64,000 nucleotides of DNA, taken from positions 14,446,001 to 14,510,000 of the forward strand of contig CAVNZM010000003.1 of NCBI GenBank assembly GCA_963693365.1. Reading direction: 5' to 3'. Every line of letters starts with the position of its first letter. The first letter of the stretch is position 1. Position numbers and translations under genes: made by a program. The notes under the pieces were generated by a model. It ran no database searches and was not told the origin of the DNA. It saw only the letters and a program-made list of their open reading frames with translations. Origin of the DNA: Amoebidium appalachense (Eukaryota; Ichthyosporea). This document shows, piece after piece, positions 35,801 through 47,132 of this stretch.

Positions 35801-36061
35801 GGCCTTAATCCTATCAATGAGCCCACCCCGGTGCCCATCCATGGGGACAATGAGTCTGCCCGGGCCCTGCTGGACACCCTGGGGGTTAAGCCCAAGACCA
35901 AGCACATCGACGTCCGCTACTGCTCCGTCAAGGAACATCACCTGCTGGGCAACATCACTGTGGTCCCGGTGGCTTCTGCTGACAACAAGGCCGACATGTT
36001 CACCAAGGCCCTGTCTGCCTCTTTCTTCACCAAGGCCGTGGGGATGCTCAACATGTGCTGA
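32813..36061 (+). CDS. pol: Copia-C Pol (PR-INT-RT-RNase H)
   Basis: The open frame covers aspartic protease (LLDSGATDHVC, about residue 24), GAG-pre-integrase (WHYRLGHAG), integrase with DDE-type residues (VHSDISGPF, FQSDGGGEY, PQQNGTAERLNRTL), reverse transcriptase (HIDVNTAFLNG, YGLKQAPRQW, AAYVDDFTV) and RNase H (YSDSDYAEDRDTRRSTTGY, SSTEAEFVAM, KTKHIDVRY), ending at 36061. It is in the same frame as Gag, separated by TAA. The intervening second CHHC motif is in the +1 frame and returns to the pol frame at a G7 tract (32819-32825), either by -1 slippage or because one G is missing. It is otherwise uninterrupted and probably encodes active enzymes. The start at 32813 is nominal; Pol is expected as part of a Gag-Pol polyprotein. 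Confidence 0.93.
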   Translation: MQGGAAAPRAFLMSSNDCGTNKVLLDSGATDHVCPRPDVFINMRAAPYSTVQVADKGACAVLGVGDVFFSSTIDGVTAVHQLTDVLYVPSIPDTLISVFTATTNGVLPRFDTRGGVKLCYGDQILATGSAVGTKLYHMAVSLLRADTTPDAQTTTAPRILKVTADLNTWHYRLGHAGIDAVRSVIKSAGLLVGGGAKSPGVCEPCALGKAHRVAFSESTSQAPRVLAKVHSDISGPFPPAIGGAQYLATFHDEFTGHTTAVPLVKKSDTLAAYVTYHKAAVTQHGVPMQVFQSDGGGEYMGTAFGDYNREHGIRHQITTTGSPQQNGTAERLNRTLLDMVRALLQQSGLPVGFWAEAAVTAAFIRNMLPSRATGSQSSPALLWTGIPPDYSRLRVWGSPCYVHQQDTPKLAPRAVKGIFVGYPPNIKGYKVWIPAAHKMTVSRDVQFDEAAILHPLRDVPSDWSTAPAIHHFLESSDSSNQPANHIVRNDQQSDSSRLSANGTAPSDQLDIPILPEPAHRLPRTTRSGAVYNDQRRGPTANVAAATAPLAPQATAPASTPIKASTIVVPKTVRAALKSPQRLKWEEAAHRELKALEDNGTFTLVPRPEDGSTVIPVGWVFTVKQDNVGNVTAFKARLVARGNYQQPGQDYFVTESPVAALATIRLVLATSVAQGLPLRHIDVNTAFLNGTVNETIYIEQPPGFVNPSAPHAVGLLHKALYGLKQAPRQWYEALRDHLLDQGFIVSAADPCLFIKNAGTPTFIALAAYVDDFTVTAATDALIDDFFTKLDARFSAKDLGRPTLLIGHTLTWLEDGSLRLGHRQHIIDLAARFRLTHMSGTKTPIVPGQASESNKTPAYSKKEDYASLVGALLWIARTTRPDISQALGVLTRHIHASTVTHWTMATRVVSYLLATIDLGIVYRPGPPNLVGYSDSDYAEDRDTRRSTTGYVFFINSSPVSWVSRLQSITTHSSTEAEFVAMSAATNEALWLNYVMDDLGLNPINEPTPVPIHGDNESARALLDTLGVKPKTKHIDVRYCSVKEHHLLGNITVVPVASADNKADMFTKALSASFFTKAVGMLNMC

Positions 36062-36247
36062 GCACCCGTCATCAACCAACTGCGCCCTCATACTTCAGGG
36101 GGGGGGAGAGAGTTGCATCCGACTGTGCAACTACGTGTACCATACTAAAATTGAGTAGGGGAATCTTTATTGTCTGTATTTTGTGCACCTGAAGCACTCG
36201 AGCTCAGTTGCATTAATTCATACCACAATTATCCAATTGAGTAGGGG
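36062..36247 (+). other. Copia-C 3' untranslated region and polypurine tract
   Basis: 186 bp between the pol stop and the 3' LTR. It ends ATTGAGTAGGGG, a purine-rich tract directly before TGTTGG, suited to plus-strand priming. Confidence 0.7.
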
Positions 36248-37012
36248 TGTTGGAGTACACTGGTACTCCCGGCTAGCAATGTCTGTTAGAGAAAGTTTCT
36301 GAGCAATTGAATAACTGTTTCAACACAACCTCGAGTGCATAGAGCTTTTGTTTACGGTCATATTCATATATGGTAGTTATATGTTTGAGCCAAAACTGTA
36401 CCAATGACGAGCTTCACTAGCAACGTGCTAATTGTGCTCATTAATTAATATTCCCGGTTCAGATGATGTCATGTCTATATTTGCCACAGGATTCTATTCT
36501 TAGAGTGGTAGTGTGCTTTATTCCCGGATATTCTCAGAATATTTTTAGTTGTGTGAAGCAAGATTTACGTTTAACTGCAATTGGTGTGTTAAACACGTTT
36601 ATTTGTGTGCTTTAGTGCAAGTTAACTAGCCACTCAACGTGCACAGTTAACTTTTATATCTTTAACGACTTGTTTTCATTGTGCTCTCTTTTCGGCCATG
36701 CTGTACATGGCCCACCACCAGGGTGCACACGAGGCCACCATGAGGTGGCCAACGACTATATAAAGCAGTGCCTCCCATGTCACAAACATGGGAAGCAGAA
36801 CGTTTGATTTACACTTTTCTACTGTCGTTTCCAGTGCACAAAACACATAGACTAGTTACCCATCATACACGACACTATGTCTGACAACTTACAGTTGCAG
36901 CAACTAGTCCAACTACTGGAGCAGAGGTTGGCCTCACAAGATGCAATCATTTCTGACTTACAGAAGGAACAACGTGCACTAGAACTAGCTTCTATGAACA
37001 CAATGTCCAACA
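36248..37012 (+). repeat. Copia-C 3' LTR
   Basis: Same length as the 5' LTR, with TATA at 36757-36764. The 61-codon open frame at 36877-37062 is the LTR-borne start of gag running into flanking DNA; it is not a separate gene. Confidence 0.95.
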
Positions 37013-37077
37013 CCCCCTCCCTCCAACCCCCCCCCTTTTCCCCTTTCGGTACTTTTTCCTGACCAATGCCTTTGCAG

Positions 37078-37095
37078 ACCACGGTCTGGGTATGA
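37078..37095 (+). CDS. LRR gene E, terminal exon (short tail)
   Basis: After CCTTTGCAG at 37077, only 65 bp beyond Copia-C, the phase-0 frame reads five codons (TTVWV) and TGA. The downstream block resembles those of genes A, B and C. If intron 2 is still spliced it now spans about 7.3 kb because of the Copia-C insertion. Confidence 0.4.
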   Translation, partial: TTVWV

Positions 37096-39336
<2,241 letters not shown>

Positions 39337-40622
39337 TGTCATCTTCCCATGATTCATAACAAGACTTAGAAGTTGAGTTTTGTATTTGTTTATTAGTTTG
39401 TTGTAGTTTGTTTCCTTTTCCCTTTTCCTTTCTTCCTTTCTTTCTTTCTTTCCTTTCTGTTTCCGTGTACACAGATATCTTAGATCTCTGTACACATCGA
39501 GATATTTAGCTCGCGCACACGTATTGTCGTTTGTGTCAATATCTAAATATGTCATCCAATCAGATCTCGATTGTATTTTCCCAAATATAGTAACTTACAT
39601 TCCTTTCCCATTCCTTTCCCACGACGTAGCATTGTGCTATGTGTCGTGTCCGGCTCGCGGTCGCTCTTTTGGGAGCTTGGCTTACTGTTACTATGTGGCG
39701 GGCTGGTGTACGTCATTGAAAGGCGCAACCATTTATTGTGCCAGATCACCATTACCGGCAATCATTCCCCAGATGAACTGACCTACCGAATTGCTTTTAT
39801 ACCAAAGCAATTTCGTAGCCGTGATTGTGGGACAGGAATGCCATCCAGCCTCACCAATCAAAAACCAGATCGGTGAGCCACATAACAATCCCCTCCCGCA
39901 AAGGACAAGCTAGAGTCTCCTGACTCGACTCCATGGGCACGAAAGACCCAGCGGGGGTGTAGCTTGTCGTGTCCGGCTCGCGGTCGCTCTTTTGGGAGCT
40001 TGGCTTACTGTTACTATGTGGCGGGCTGGTGTACGTCATTGAAAGGCGCAACCATTTATTGTGCCAGATCACCATTACCGGCAATCATTCCCCAGATGAA
40101 CTGACCTACCGAATTGCTTTTATACCAAAGCAATTTCGTAGCCGTGATTGTGGGACAGGAATGCCATCCAGCCGCACCAATCAAAAACCAGATCCGTGAG
40201 CCACATAACACTATGTTCTCCGACTATTAGGAATAATTATATTTAGACGTGTTATGATAAGAACATGTATAAATGTATGATGTGAACTAATAGTTACATA
40301 AGTGGTTTCATTTTGTTAAATGTCTCCGTGCTTTTATTAGAAGTTTCTTTTATTAGAGGATTGCATTTTATCTTCTATGTGTCGACAGACATTTCGATCG
40401 ATATATTTTGCACTCATAGTTTTCGTCTTTCTGATTGGAAAATAGAGTTTTCGTTCTTTTGATTGGTTTATCGATTTCACATTTCCAAGTATAAAAGGGA
40501 CTTCATCTTGGAATAAATATCAAGCAGTCGTATTCATTTCCTATGGTTCCAGAAATCGTTCCACCTCTCCGGTTGTGTTTCTTCCGTGTGTCTCTGTGTT
40601 GTGTAACCCACACAAGATAACA
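39337..40622 (+). repeat. Copia-B 5' LTR (interrupted by a TRIM)
   Basis: TGTCATCTTCCC to AGATAACA. About 712 bp remain without the TRIM and its duplication, against 750 bp for the 3' LTR; the difference is a missing segment near 40605. A TATA box (TATAAAAG) is at 40490-40497. After it, GGTTTACGGCCCC may be a half-tRNA primer-binding site like that of Copia-C but diverged. Confidence 0.9.
39642..40210. mobile_element. TRIM-like miniature LTR element in the Copia-B LTR
   Basis: Two 246-bp direct repeats (39642-39887 and 39965-40210), both TGTCGTGTCC...CACATAACA, flank only 77 bp of non-coding sequence. The duplication CTATG flanks the whole (39637-39641, 40211-40215). The 3' LTR of Copia-B shows the empty site (GTGCTATGTTCTCC). 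The terminal repeats differ at about two positions. It has no coding capacity and would depend on another element's enzymes. Confidence 0.88.
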
Positions 40623-40697
40623 GGTTTACGGCCCCTTTGCACGCTAACACACAATCTCGTTACAACCGCGAAATTCCTCCGTCTTACTGCTTCAATC

Positions 40698-41192
40698 ATG
40701 ATTGACAAACCGTCGTACATCAACCTTCCAATATGGAATCCGTCCGAGAAAAGAGACGAGAAACGTCTCAATTATTTCGAGTGGGAGCCACTCATACACC
40801 GGTTCATTAGAACAACCATTGCCGAGAAATTCGTTGACGCTATCAAGAGGCCACAGTGGGTTGACGGCACTGAGGCCAACCAGTGGCTAGGCTACGCCAC
40901 CAAGGACTCCTACAAGAAAGCTTCCGACGTCCTCGACCAGATCCTCAACCAGTCCGTCCATCCGACAGAGCTCTACGACTCCGGCCGGATGCAAGACGGT
41001 GTCCACGGTGGAGAAGTCTTCCACAACCTGCGTATGGCGTATGTGGCAGAGAAGGAGGCCCGAGTCACCCAGATTCAAGTCACCTACGAGGAGCTTGAAC
41101 TACGAGACTACCCCAACGTTACAGCATACCTCACTCGCCTCCAACGTCTGGCTACGACACTTGCCTGCCTCGACGAGCCCGTCCAGCACAAG
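40698..41192 (+). pseudogene. gag: Copia-B Gag, part before the gypsy insertion
   Basis: ATG at 40698 starts MIDKPSYINLPIWN; the frame carries a UBN2-type Gag region (EWEPLIHRFI, YLTRLQRLATTL) and is cut at 41192 by the gypsy element, exactly at the ACAAG target site. The same frame resumes at 56295 (KDVVRKFF), so the host gene was open when it was hit. Confidence 0.85.
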
Positions 41193-41917
41193 TGACATAT
41201 ACTAATCCGTCTCAGCAGATTAGCCTAAGTCTACGATCGAGATCGGGGGGGGGGGGGGGGGGGGGGGGGGGTGGCCCGGGTCCACAGATCATCAAGATCA
41301 AGTCCGAGGCCTCAAGATAGCTGTACAGCTGCGTGCATCTTGCCTCTGCCGGCGCAGGGCATTGGACCACGTCAGCCGGGACAGCCGTCCAATAGAATTC
41401 TAATTAGTGTGTAGGATAGATCGTAGGAGGACTTAGGAATGTGATTGTTCGGGCAGAAGCCCTTTTGTAAGTATTGGCAAGGTTTGATAGTAGATGTTGC
41501 CAAACGTATTTATATATTTCGATGTAGAGGAAAAGGGGGAGGGGAGGGGGGGGAGGATAGTATGAAATGTAGATTTAGACTCTGCGGTCACGGTGCCACT
41601 AGGGGGAGGGTGAGGGGTGAGACATGGATAAATATATTAGTTGAGTAGATCGACTTAGCTCGTGCAGGCACACGATAAAAGTAGATCGGAATGTTTGGAA
41701 TGTGGCATCGTAGGGGGGCCAGGTGATGATGATCTTTGAGGGCACGGCCTTGATGGCCTCAGTTGTAACTTAGTCTCATTCCGTACGGATCTAAGTTTGC
41801 CCGTCGGAGCCTGGTCTGAATAAACTTTACCGTTTTTCCGTACACGTTCGTTCCTTTTCGTGTGTGTACACTTAGTAGAGTGCCGCGTCTCTAGTACATA
41901 TACATTAGGATACGACA
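41193..41917 (+). repeat. Gypsy 5' LTR
   Basis: 725 bp, TGACATATAC...GGATACGACA. It includes a G run near 41246-41271 and shares the whole sequence with 55569-56289. I cannot identify a primer-binding site directly after it (AGCTACACC). Confidence 0.93.
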
Positions 41918-42004
41918 AGCTACACCTTTTCTTTTAGTGCGGTTTTTCGCGCTAGGGTAACGCGGTGACAGTTCCTTCTGGGCTGTTGCTACACCTCAAA
42001 CACA

Positions 42005-42049
<45 letters not shown>

Positions 42050-42079
42050 AACCACACGAGTTCGGGCACACACCACACA
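41918..42079 (+). other. Gypsy leader with a 43-base A tract
   Basis: The leader between LTR and gag holds an uninterrupted A43 (42006-42048), about 30 bp before the gag ATG at 42080. If transcribed it gives a 5' poly(A) leader on the genomic RNA. Confidence 0.7.
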
Positions 42080-42404
42080 ATGGCTAAGTTCAACGTAGAT
42101 ATGTTCTACGCATTGGCAGCGGAGGATAGCTCCCTGCACACACAGGTTCCACAGGTTCATACACTAGACGTTAGACAGACCACAGCTTTCAGTTTTACAC
42201 TCAAACACGACTCAGAAATACCTAGGTGGCTTAGGACACTCATAGCAAACACACCCACACTAGTGTTAGACACTAAGAAGGCCCCTACTGTGGCGGCCTC
42301 GTGCCTAATGATTAAGCAGTGCATCGACCACAAGACCATGGCCGACTTATGCACCCTGCTGGAGGAGCACCCGTACCGGGCCGAGCAGGCCCCCCAGGTG
42401 ACGG
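42080..42404 (+). pseudogene. gag: Gypsy Gag, part before the Copia-A insertion
   Basis: MAKFNVDMFYALAAEDS starts the frame; 108 codons precede the Copia-A insertion at the GACGG site (42400-42404). The frame resumes without shift after Copia-A at 49134. The apparent stop eight bases into the LTR has no biological meaning. Confidence 0.8.
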
Positions 42405-43329
42405 TGTTGTAATACGTAGTATTTACATATGGTAAGATCTTCTCAGTTTGTGTTATGTTTCAGTTCATATGCTTAGTGTAAATGCCACACTCCTATTATG
42501 TAAAGTGTAGCATCGATCTCCGATATGCTTGTATACTTGTAATCGTGTTGTATCGGCTTTAATCGTGTATTGTAATATCGATTAGAATATTTATATGTGT
42601 GTACACGGATCCACCCACTCAGGGAGAGACGTGTACATGTTCGTGTGTACATAAATATCTCTGGTTATAGTTATGCTATTACTATCTTGTTTGTTGATCT
42701 GTGCTCTCTTTTCCTTCCTCTTTCTCCTTCCTTATTTTCTTTTCTTTCTCTCCTTGTCTTCATGTGTATAATCGTATTTCTTTTCTACTAATATATGTTA
42801 GGTAGATTTGTGTTACTTAATACGTGTTCATTGGACGGTAACACACTTAGGCTACACTTAGAATAGCATGTGTGTTTAGACTTCATTAATTCACTTTAGT
42901 TTTCATGTGTTGCCGGGCTTTAACCAATCATCAAGGTTAAGTGTGATATGTCTGAGTCTTTGCAGTATGTCATAGGTTAGAACTTCCTTGATGATGACAC
43001 GAGTTGATCCTAACTAGTGTCTGTGTCCTATCGTGTACGCCTCCGCGTACCGGATCTCTCTGAAAGCAATTGGTTCTTAGTGATTGGTTTCTATTAGAGA
43101 TGGATCTGATTTCCGACTGGTCGGAAATCATGTATGGATTGGACTTAGAGGAATTTCAGGTATTTATTCGAAGATCAGAATAAATTCAGTTCAGTCGTGT
43201 CTAAACATTGATGTCTGTTGTGTACACTGCTCCGATCGTTCCGTGTTTTGTTGTTGTGTGTGTCTGTGGTGTTTTCACACTGCACCACTGTGTCTCTGCT
43301 TACATCCCAAATACTTATAGAATTAAACA
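42405..43329 (+). repeat. Copia-A 5' LTR
   Basis: TGTTGTAATACG...GAATTAAACA. A 22-bp perfect palindrome-like hairpin (arms GATTTCCGAC/GTCGGAAATC with a 2-base spacer) is at 43108-43129 and repeated at 48907-48928. Directly after the LTR, GGTTATGCAGCCC may be a primer-binding site related to that of Copia-C. Confidence 0.93.
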
Positions 43330-43391
43330 GGTTATGCAGCCCTTTTGTACGCTCCCTACACACATCTAGAACTCGCGCTCGTTTTTCAATC

Positions 43392-46300
43392 ATGGATCCA
43401 AACAAAACTGGCGTAAACAAAATCACCATGTGGAAAGGTGAAGGGAAGACTGGTCCCGATAGCAAAACTACCTATTTTCAATGGGAAATCATTTTTCTCG
43501 GCATGATGACCGGCACTAAAGGTGTCCGACTCGTGGATGTTGTCCTTGCTGACAACTACGTCCCCCCTACCACCGTCGCGGTTGACGGTGAACCCCCCTT
43601 CTATGGCTACGGCACTACCGCGGAACTCAAAGAGGCCCGCAATTGCCTCCTGCTCCATATGATACAGAACATCGACCCTTCCGTCCTCACCACCGTTGCC
43701 CAGTACCGTATTGGCATGGACCCTGAACGGGCCATGTGGAAATTCCGTCAACACTATCTCCAAGGCAAACCCGATCAGATCCGCATCCTTCACCGTCAGT
43801 GGGATGCCTGTGCCCTTCAGCCCGGTGAATCATTCACCACCTACCTGAGCCGTCTGCAGACCATCGTGAACCAGCTCCAGTCTCTCCAAGATGAGTCCAT
43901 TCACTTCACTCGTCTAGCTGAGAAGTTCTTCAATGAACTCACCACCAGAGACGACCTCACCCCTGAGTTCAATCGTCTTATCGAAGACTATCACTTCGGT
44001 GATAAGCTATTCCCCGACTTCGAGTCCCTCCATAACCACGTCAAGGGCATCGAGTTACGTCAAGACCTCAAGATGCAACTCCGGAACAACCGTGCCCACC
44101 GTGCCTCCAAGTCCAGCATGGCATTAAATGCCAGTGCTCCCCCCCGTGATCTTCCTCGCCGTGACTTACGCACCCGACTTGACCGTACCTCTGGCACGGA
44201 CCTCCGAACTCGTCTCTCCCGTCAGCACACCCGATCCCGTTCCCCCCACCGGCCTGCCTTCCGGTCCACGTCTCGTTCCCCCAGTCGTTCCCGTTTCTCG
44301 GGTTCCCGTCGTTCTGATTCCCCGGCTCGTTCTAACACCCCGTCCGTGAAAGAATGCTCCTACTGCCACGAGCCTGATCACACGATCATCGATTGCCCTG
44401 AGCCGAAATGCCGTATGTCCAGACACAACCGTTCCCGTCAAGGCAGTGAGAAATCTGTCTCCTTTGCTTTCTCGGCATACAATGCTAGCTCCGTCCCCGT
44501 GTCCTCCGACCCTGCCTGGGATTCCGGGTGCAACATGACTGTTTGCCCCACCCGTGAGTTCTTCCATGACCTCACTCCCCTTCCGACACCGACTCCCGTT
44601 GCTGCCTTCAATGGCACCCCCGTCTTGGCCACTCACACCGGCCATATCGTCATCAACACCACCACCGACCATGGCACTACCACCCTAACCATTGAAGCCT
44701 ACTACACCCCGTCTGGCCAAGCCTTCCTCATTTCAACATCCCAAGCTGCTGCCGAATACATCAAGGGTGATTTGAACGATGCCTCCACTCCGTCATTCCT
44801 CTTCGACCGACTCACCGGCCGTCATCTCGTCAACCTCCGTCTACACAACGGTCTGTATTACTTCAAGGACTACACCATTCAACCACCCACTCGTCCTGTG
44901 GCTCTGGCTGCCACTACCAGTGTTAACCCATCCATCTGGCACCATCGTCTGGGGCACCGAGCTATGACCAGCATCAAGGACATGGTGAAACACGACCTTG
45001 TTATTGGTCTCCCCTCCTCTGTCCTCGACTGTGATGTTCCTGATTGTCATGGCTGCATTATGGGTAAGACCACCAAGGCTCCGTTCAGGGGTGACCGTCC
45101 TCACTCCAACATCCCCGGTCATGAATGGCATTGGGATTTTTTTGAGCCTACCACAACATCGTACGGAGGTTCCAAGGTTGCTCTCGTCACTGTCTGCCGT
45201 GCCTCTGGCCTCGTCAAGATCTACCCGATGGCCGACCGTACCATCACCCTGGATATTCTCACAGCTCACACCAACCTCGTTGCCACCCATGCCCCCTCCA
45301 AAGTTGGTGTTTACCACTTCGACTCCGGCTCTGAGTTCACCTCCAAGGATACCCGTGCTTTTTGCCTCTCCCAGGGCATCAAGGCCAGCTATGCTCCGGT
45401 GGACTGCCCTCAACTGAACGGCTATGTTGAACGACGTATGCGGTTCCTCCAAGAGATTGTCCGTTGCCTCCTCCATCAAGTCCAAGATCAGTCTCTGTCT
45501 CCCAAACTGTGGGCTGAGGCCCTCCAACATGCCGCCTACATCATCAACGTCACCCCGTCCACGACTGCCAATGGTCGTACACCATTCGAGGTTTTCTACG
45601 GTGTCAAGCCCGACATCTCCGAGCTCAAAGTGTTCGGTTGCCCTGCCTACACTCACGTGCCAGCCTCTAAACGGAACAAGCTGGCCCCCACCGTCAAACT
45701 CGGCATGTATATCGGCTATGATCTTCAATCACACTGCCACCGGATCTTCAATGCCACCACCCATCGTGTCGGCCTCTTCCGTGATGTGATTTTCGACGAA
45801 TCAGCTTATCTCCCGTCCGACATTCCATCAACCCTTCCGACCCCCGACACCACTGCTACCTCGACCACCCCACCCCCCACAGTTGACACTGAAGATGATG
45901 TTTGTCTGGTGTACTCTGGCCCCCCTCCTGCCATCGTCGTTCCCCCGACACCCCCCCCCACCGGCCCCCCTGCCCCCGTGCCCGTCCAGCCTGCCGACCC
46001 TCATCCTGGCCCTGGCAACGTCACACCCATCCGACCCGGCTCCCCCGACAACTTCCACTCGGCCCCGTCCAGCCCGGAGGTTGCCCCCCCTGCACTTCCG
46101 AACTTCCAAGTTCCCCCCCCACCGTCTCCACCTACCCCGGTTCCTGCACCCCGTCGTTCTGCCCGTCTCCAGGGCAAGGTTGGACTTCAAGCCACCACCA
46201 CCCTGCCAGTCCCCCCCGGTCCCCCCATCAACATCGACCAACTACCCAAACTTGTCCGTCAACTCTGTTCCGGACCCAATGGTGATCAGGTCAAGTCAGC

Positions 46301-47132
46301 CCTGACTGCTGAGTATCAAGCCTTCGTCGACAAAGACATCTTTGAACTTGTTGACCCTCCCCCTGGTGCTAACATCGTCGGCTTCAAGTGGATTGTCTCC
46401 GAGAAAACTCTCAACTCGGCTGGTGACACCAAGATCAAGGCACGTGGTGTTGCTCAAGGCTTCAGTCAGCAATACGGTGTTGACTATGAGTTGATTGAGA
46501 GCCCTGTCATCCGTCCGGCTGCTCTCCGTGCCATCCTAGCTCTGGCCGTTGTTGAAGGTCATGACATACATCAACTCGACGTGTCTACGGCCTTTCTCAA
46601 CAGCCCACTCACCGAGACCATCTACATGAAACAACCCCCGGGATTCATCACCATGGCCACACTTGGCAAGGTCTGGAGACTCAAGAAAGCCCTGTACGGC
46701 CTCAAGCAAGCCTCCAAGGCTTGGTACGACTTCCTCGACGGCATTCTTCTTGCCCATGGCCTGACCCGTACTAAGACCGACCCGTGCATCTACCTCCGGT
46801 TCTTCCCCAACAACGATGTGGTACGGGCTGGTAACTACGTCGATGACTCCACCATCACCAACACCCGGGGTTCTACTGCTGCCAGTGACCTGGCTGCCCA
46901 CATCAGCAAGATGGCCAGCTGTCGTATGAGTCCATTTGACCGTATGCTCGGTGTTGATTTTAATCACTCTGATCCCCATCACCTCCACATGCACCAGAGG
47001 TCTTACATCATGGATATCATCCACGACTTCAACCTCACCGATGCCAAGTCCAAGTCTACCCCCATCCCTGCAGGCACCACCGTCTCCCTGGCTGATTGCC
47101 CCCCCCCAACCGTTCACCGTGCCCTACCGTGA
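43392..47132 (+). CDS. gag-pol: Copia-A Gag-Pol polyprotein, main frame
   Basis: I start at ATG 43392 (MDPNKTGVNKITMWK), the first ATG past the LTR; upstream codons in the same frame are LTR. Order: UBN2-type Gag, an Arg/Ser-rich stretch (SRSPHRP, SRSPSRSRFSGSRRSDS), a CCHC knuckle (CSYCHEPDHTIIDC), protease (AWDSGCNMTVC), pre-integrase (WHHRLGHRAM), integrase (YHFDSGSEFTSKDT), and reverse transcriptase (QLDVSTAFLNSPL, YGLKQASKAWYDFL, NYVDDSTIT). The frame ends at 47132, after a C9 tract at 47099-47107 shifts it just before the end of RT. The continuation is at 47108-47799. One extra C explains the break, so it may be a consensus error in an otherwise intact element. Confidence 0.9.
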   Translation: MDPNKTGVNKITMWKGEGKTGPDSKTTYFQWEIIFLGMMTGTKGVRLVDVVLADNYVPPTTVAVDGEPPFYGYGTTAELKEARNCLLLHMIQNIDPSVLTTVAQYRIGMDPERAMWKFRQHYLQGKPDQIRILHRQWDACALQPGESFTTYLSRLQTIVNQLQSLQDESIHFTRLAEKFFNELTTRDDLTPEFNRLIEDYHFGDKLFPDFESLHNHVKGIELRQDLKMQLRNNRAHRASKSSMALNASAPPRDLPRRDLRTRLDRTSGTDLRTRLSRQHTRSRSPHRPAFRSTSRSPSRSRFSGSRRSDSPARSNTPSVKECSYCHEPDHTIIDCPEPKCRMSRHNRSRQGSEKSVSFAFSAYNASSVPVSSDPAWDSGCNMTVCPTREFFHDLTPLPTPTPVAAFNGTPVLATHTGHIVINTTTDHGTTTLTIEAYYTPSGQAFLISTSQAAAEYIKGDLNDASTPSFLFDRLTGRHLVNLRLHNGLYYFKDYTIQPPTRPVALAATTSVNPSIWHHRLGHRAMTSIKDMVKHDLVIGLPSSVLDCDVPDCHGCIMGKTTKAPFRGDRPHSNIPGHEWHWDFFEPTTTSYGGSKVALVTVCRASGLVKIYPMADRTITLDILTAHTNLVATHAPSKVGVYHFDSGSEFTSKDTRAFCLSQGIKASYAPVDCPQLNGYVERRMRFLQEIVRCLLHQVQDQSLSPKLWAEALQHAAYIINVTPSTTANGRTPFEVFYGVKPDISELKVFGCPAYTHVPASKRNKLAPTVKLGMYIGYDLQSHCHRIFNATTHRVGLFRDVIFDESAYLPSDIPSTLPTPDTTATSTTPPPTVDTEDDVCLVYSGPPPAIVVPPTPPPTGPPAPVPVQPADPHPGPGNVTPIRPGSPDNFHSAPSSPEVAPPALPNFQVPPPPSPPTPVPAPRRSARLQGKVGLQATTTLPVPPGPPINIDQLPKLVRQLCSGPNGDQVKSALTAEYQAFVDKDIFELVDPPPGANIVGFKWIVSEKTLNSAGDTKIKARGVAQGFSQQYGVDYELIESPVIRPAALRAILALAVVEGHDIHQLDVSTAFLNSPLTETIYMKQPPGFITMATLGKVWRLKKALYGLKQASKAWYDFLDGILLAHGLTRTKTDPCIYLRFFPNNDVVRAGNYVDDSTITNTRGSTAASDLAAHISKMASCRMSPFDRMLGVDFNHSDPHHLHMHQRSYIMDIIHDFNLTDAKSKSTPIPAGTTVSLADCPPPTVHRALP

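Larger units (their letters stand above)
31125..37012 (+). mobile_element. Copia-C: complete Ty1/copia retrotransposon
   Basis: This 5888-bp element has two 765-bp LTRs (31125-31889 and 36248-37012) that appear identical, TG...CA ends, a C5 target duplication (31120-31124, 37013-37017), a primer-binding site, gag and pol in copia order (PR-INT-RT-RH), and a purine tract before the 3' LTR. It is inserted in intron 2 of gene E in the same orientation. Equal LTRs point to a very recent insertion. It belongs to a different copia lineage from Copia-A and B, judged by sequence and LTR. Confidence 0.95.

Noticed and set aside
32180-36091. Long minus-strand open frames opposite retrotransposon genes
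   Set aside because: They mirror strong GC codon bias of the plus-strand pol genes and lack recognisable domains.
36877-37062. 61-codon open frame in the Copia-C 3' LTR
   Set aside because: It is the LTR-borne beginning of gag followed by unrelated flank, not a gene.
42080-42412. A stand-alone 110-residue gene
   Set aside because: It is the N-terminal part of gypsy Gag cut by the Copia-A LTR; the frame resumes at 49134.
42597-42791. 64-codon and 78-codon frames repeated at three places
   Set aside because: They lie inside Copia-A LTRs (two LTRs plus the solo LTR) and repeat only because the LTR repeats.
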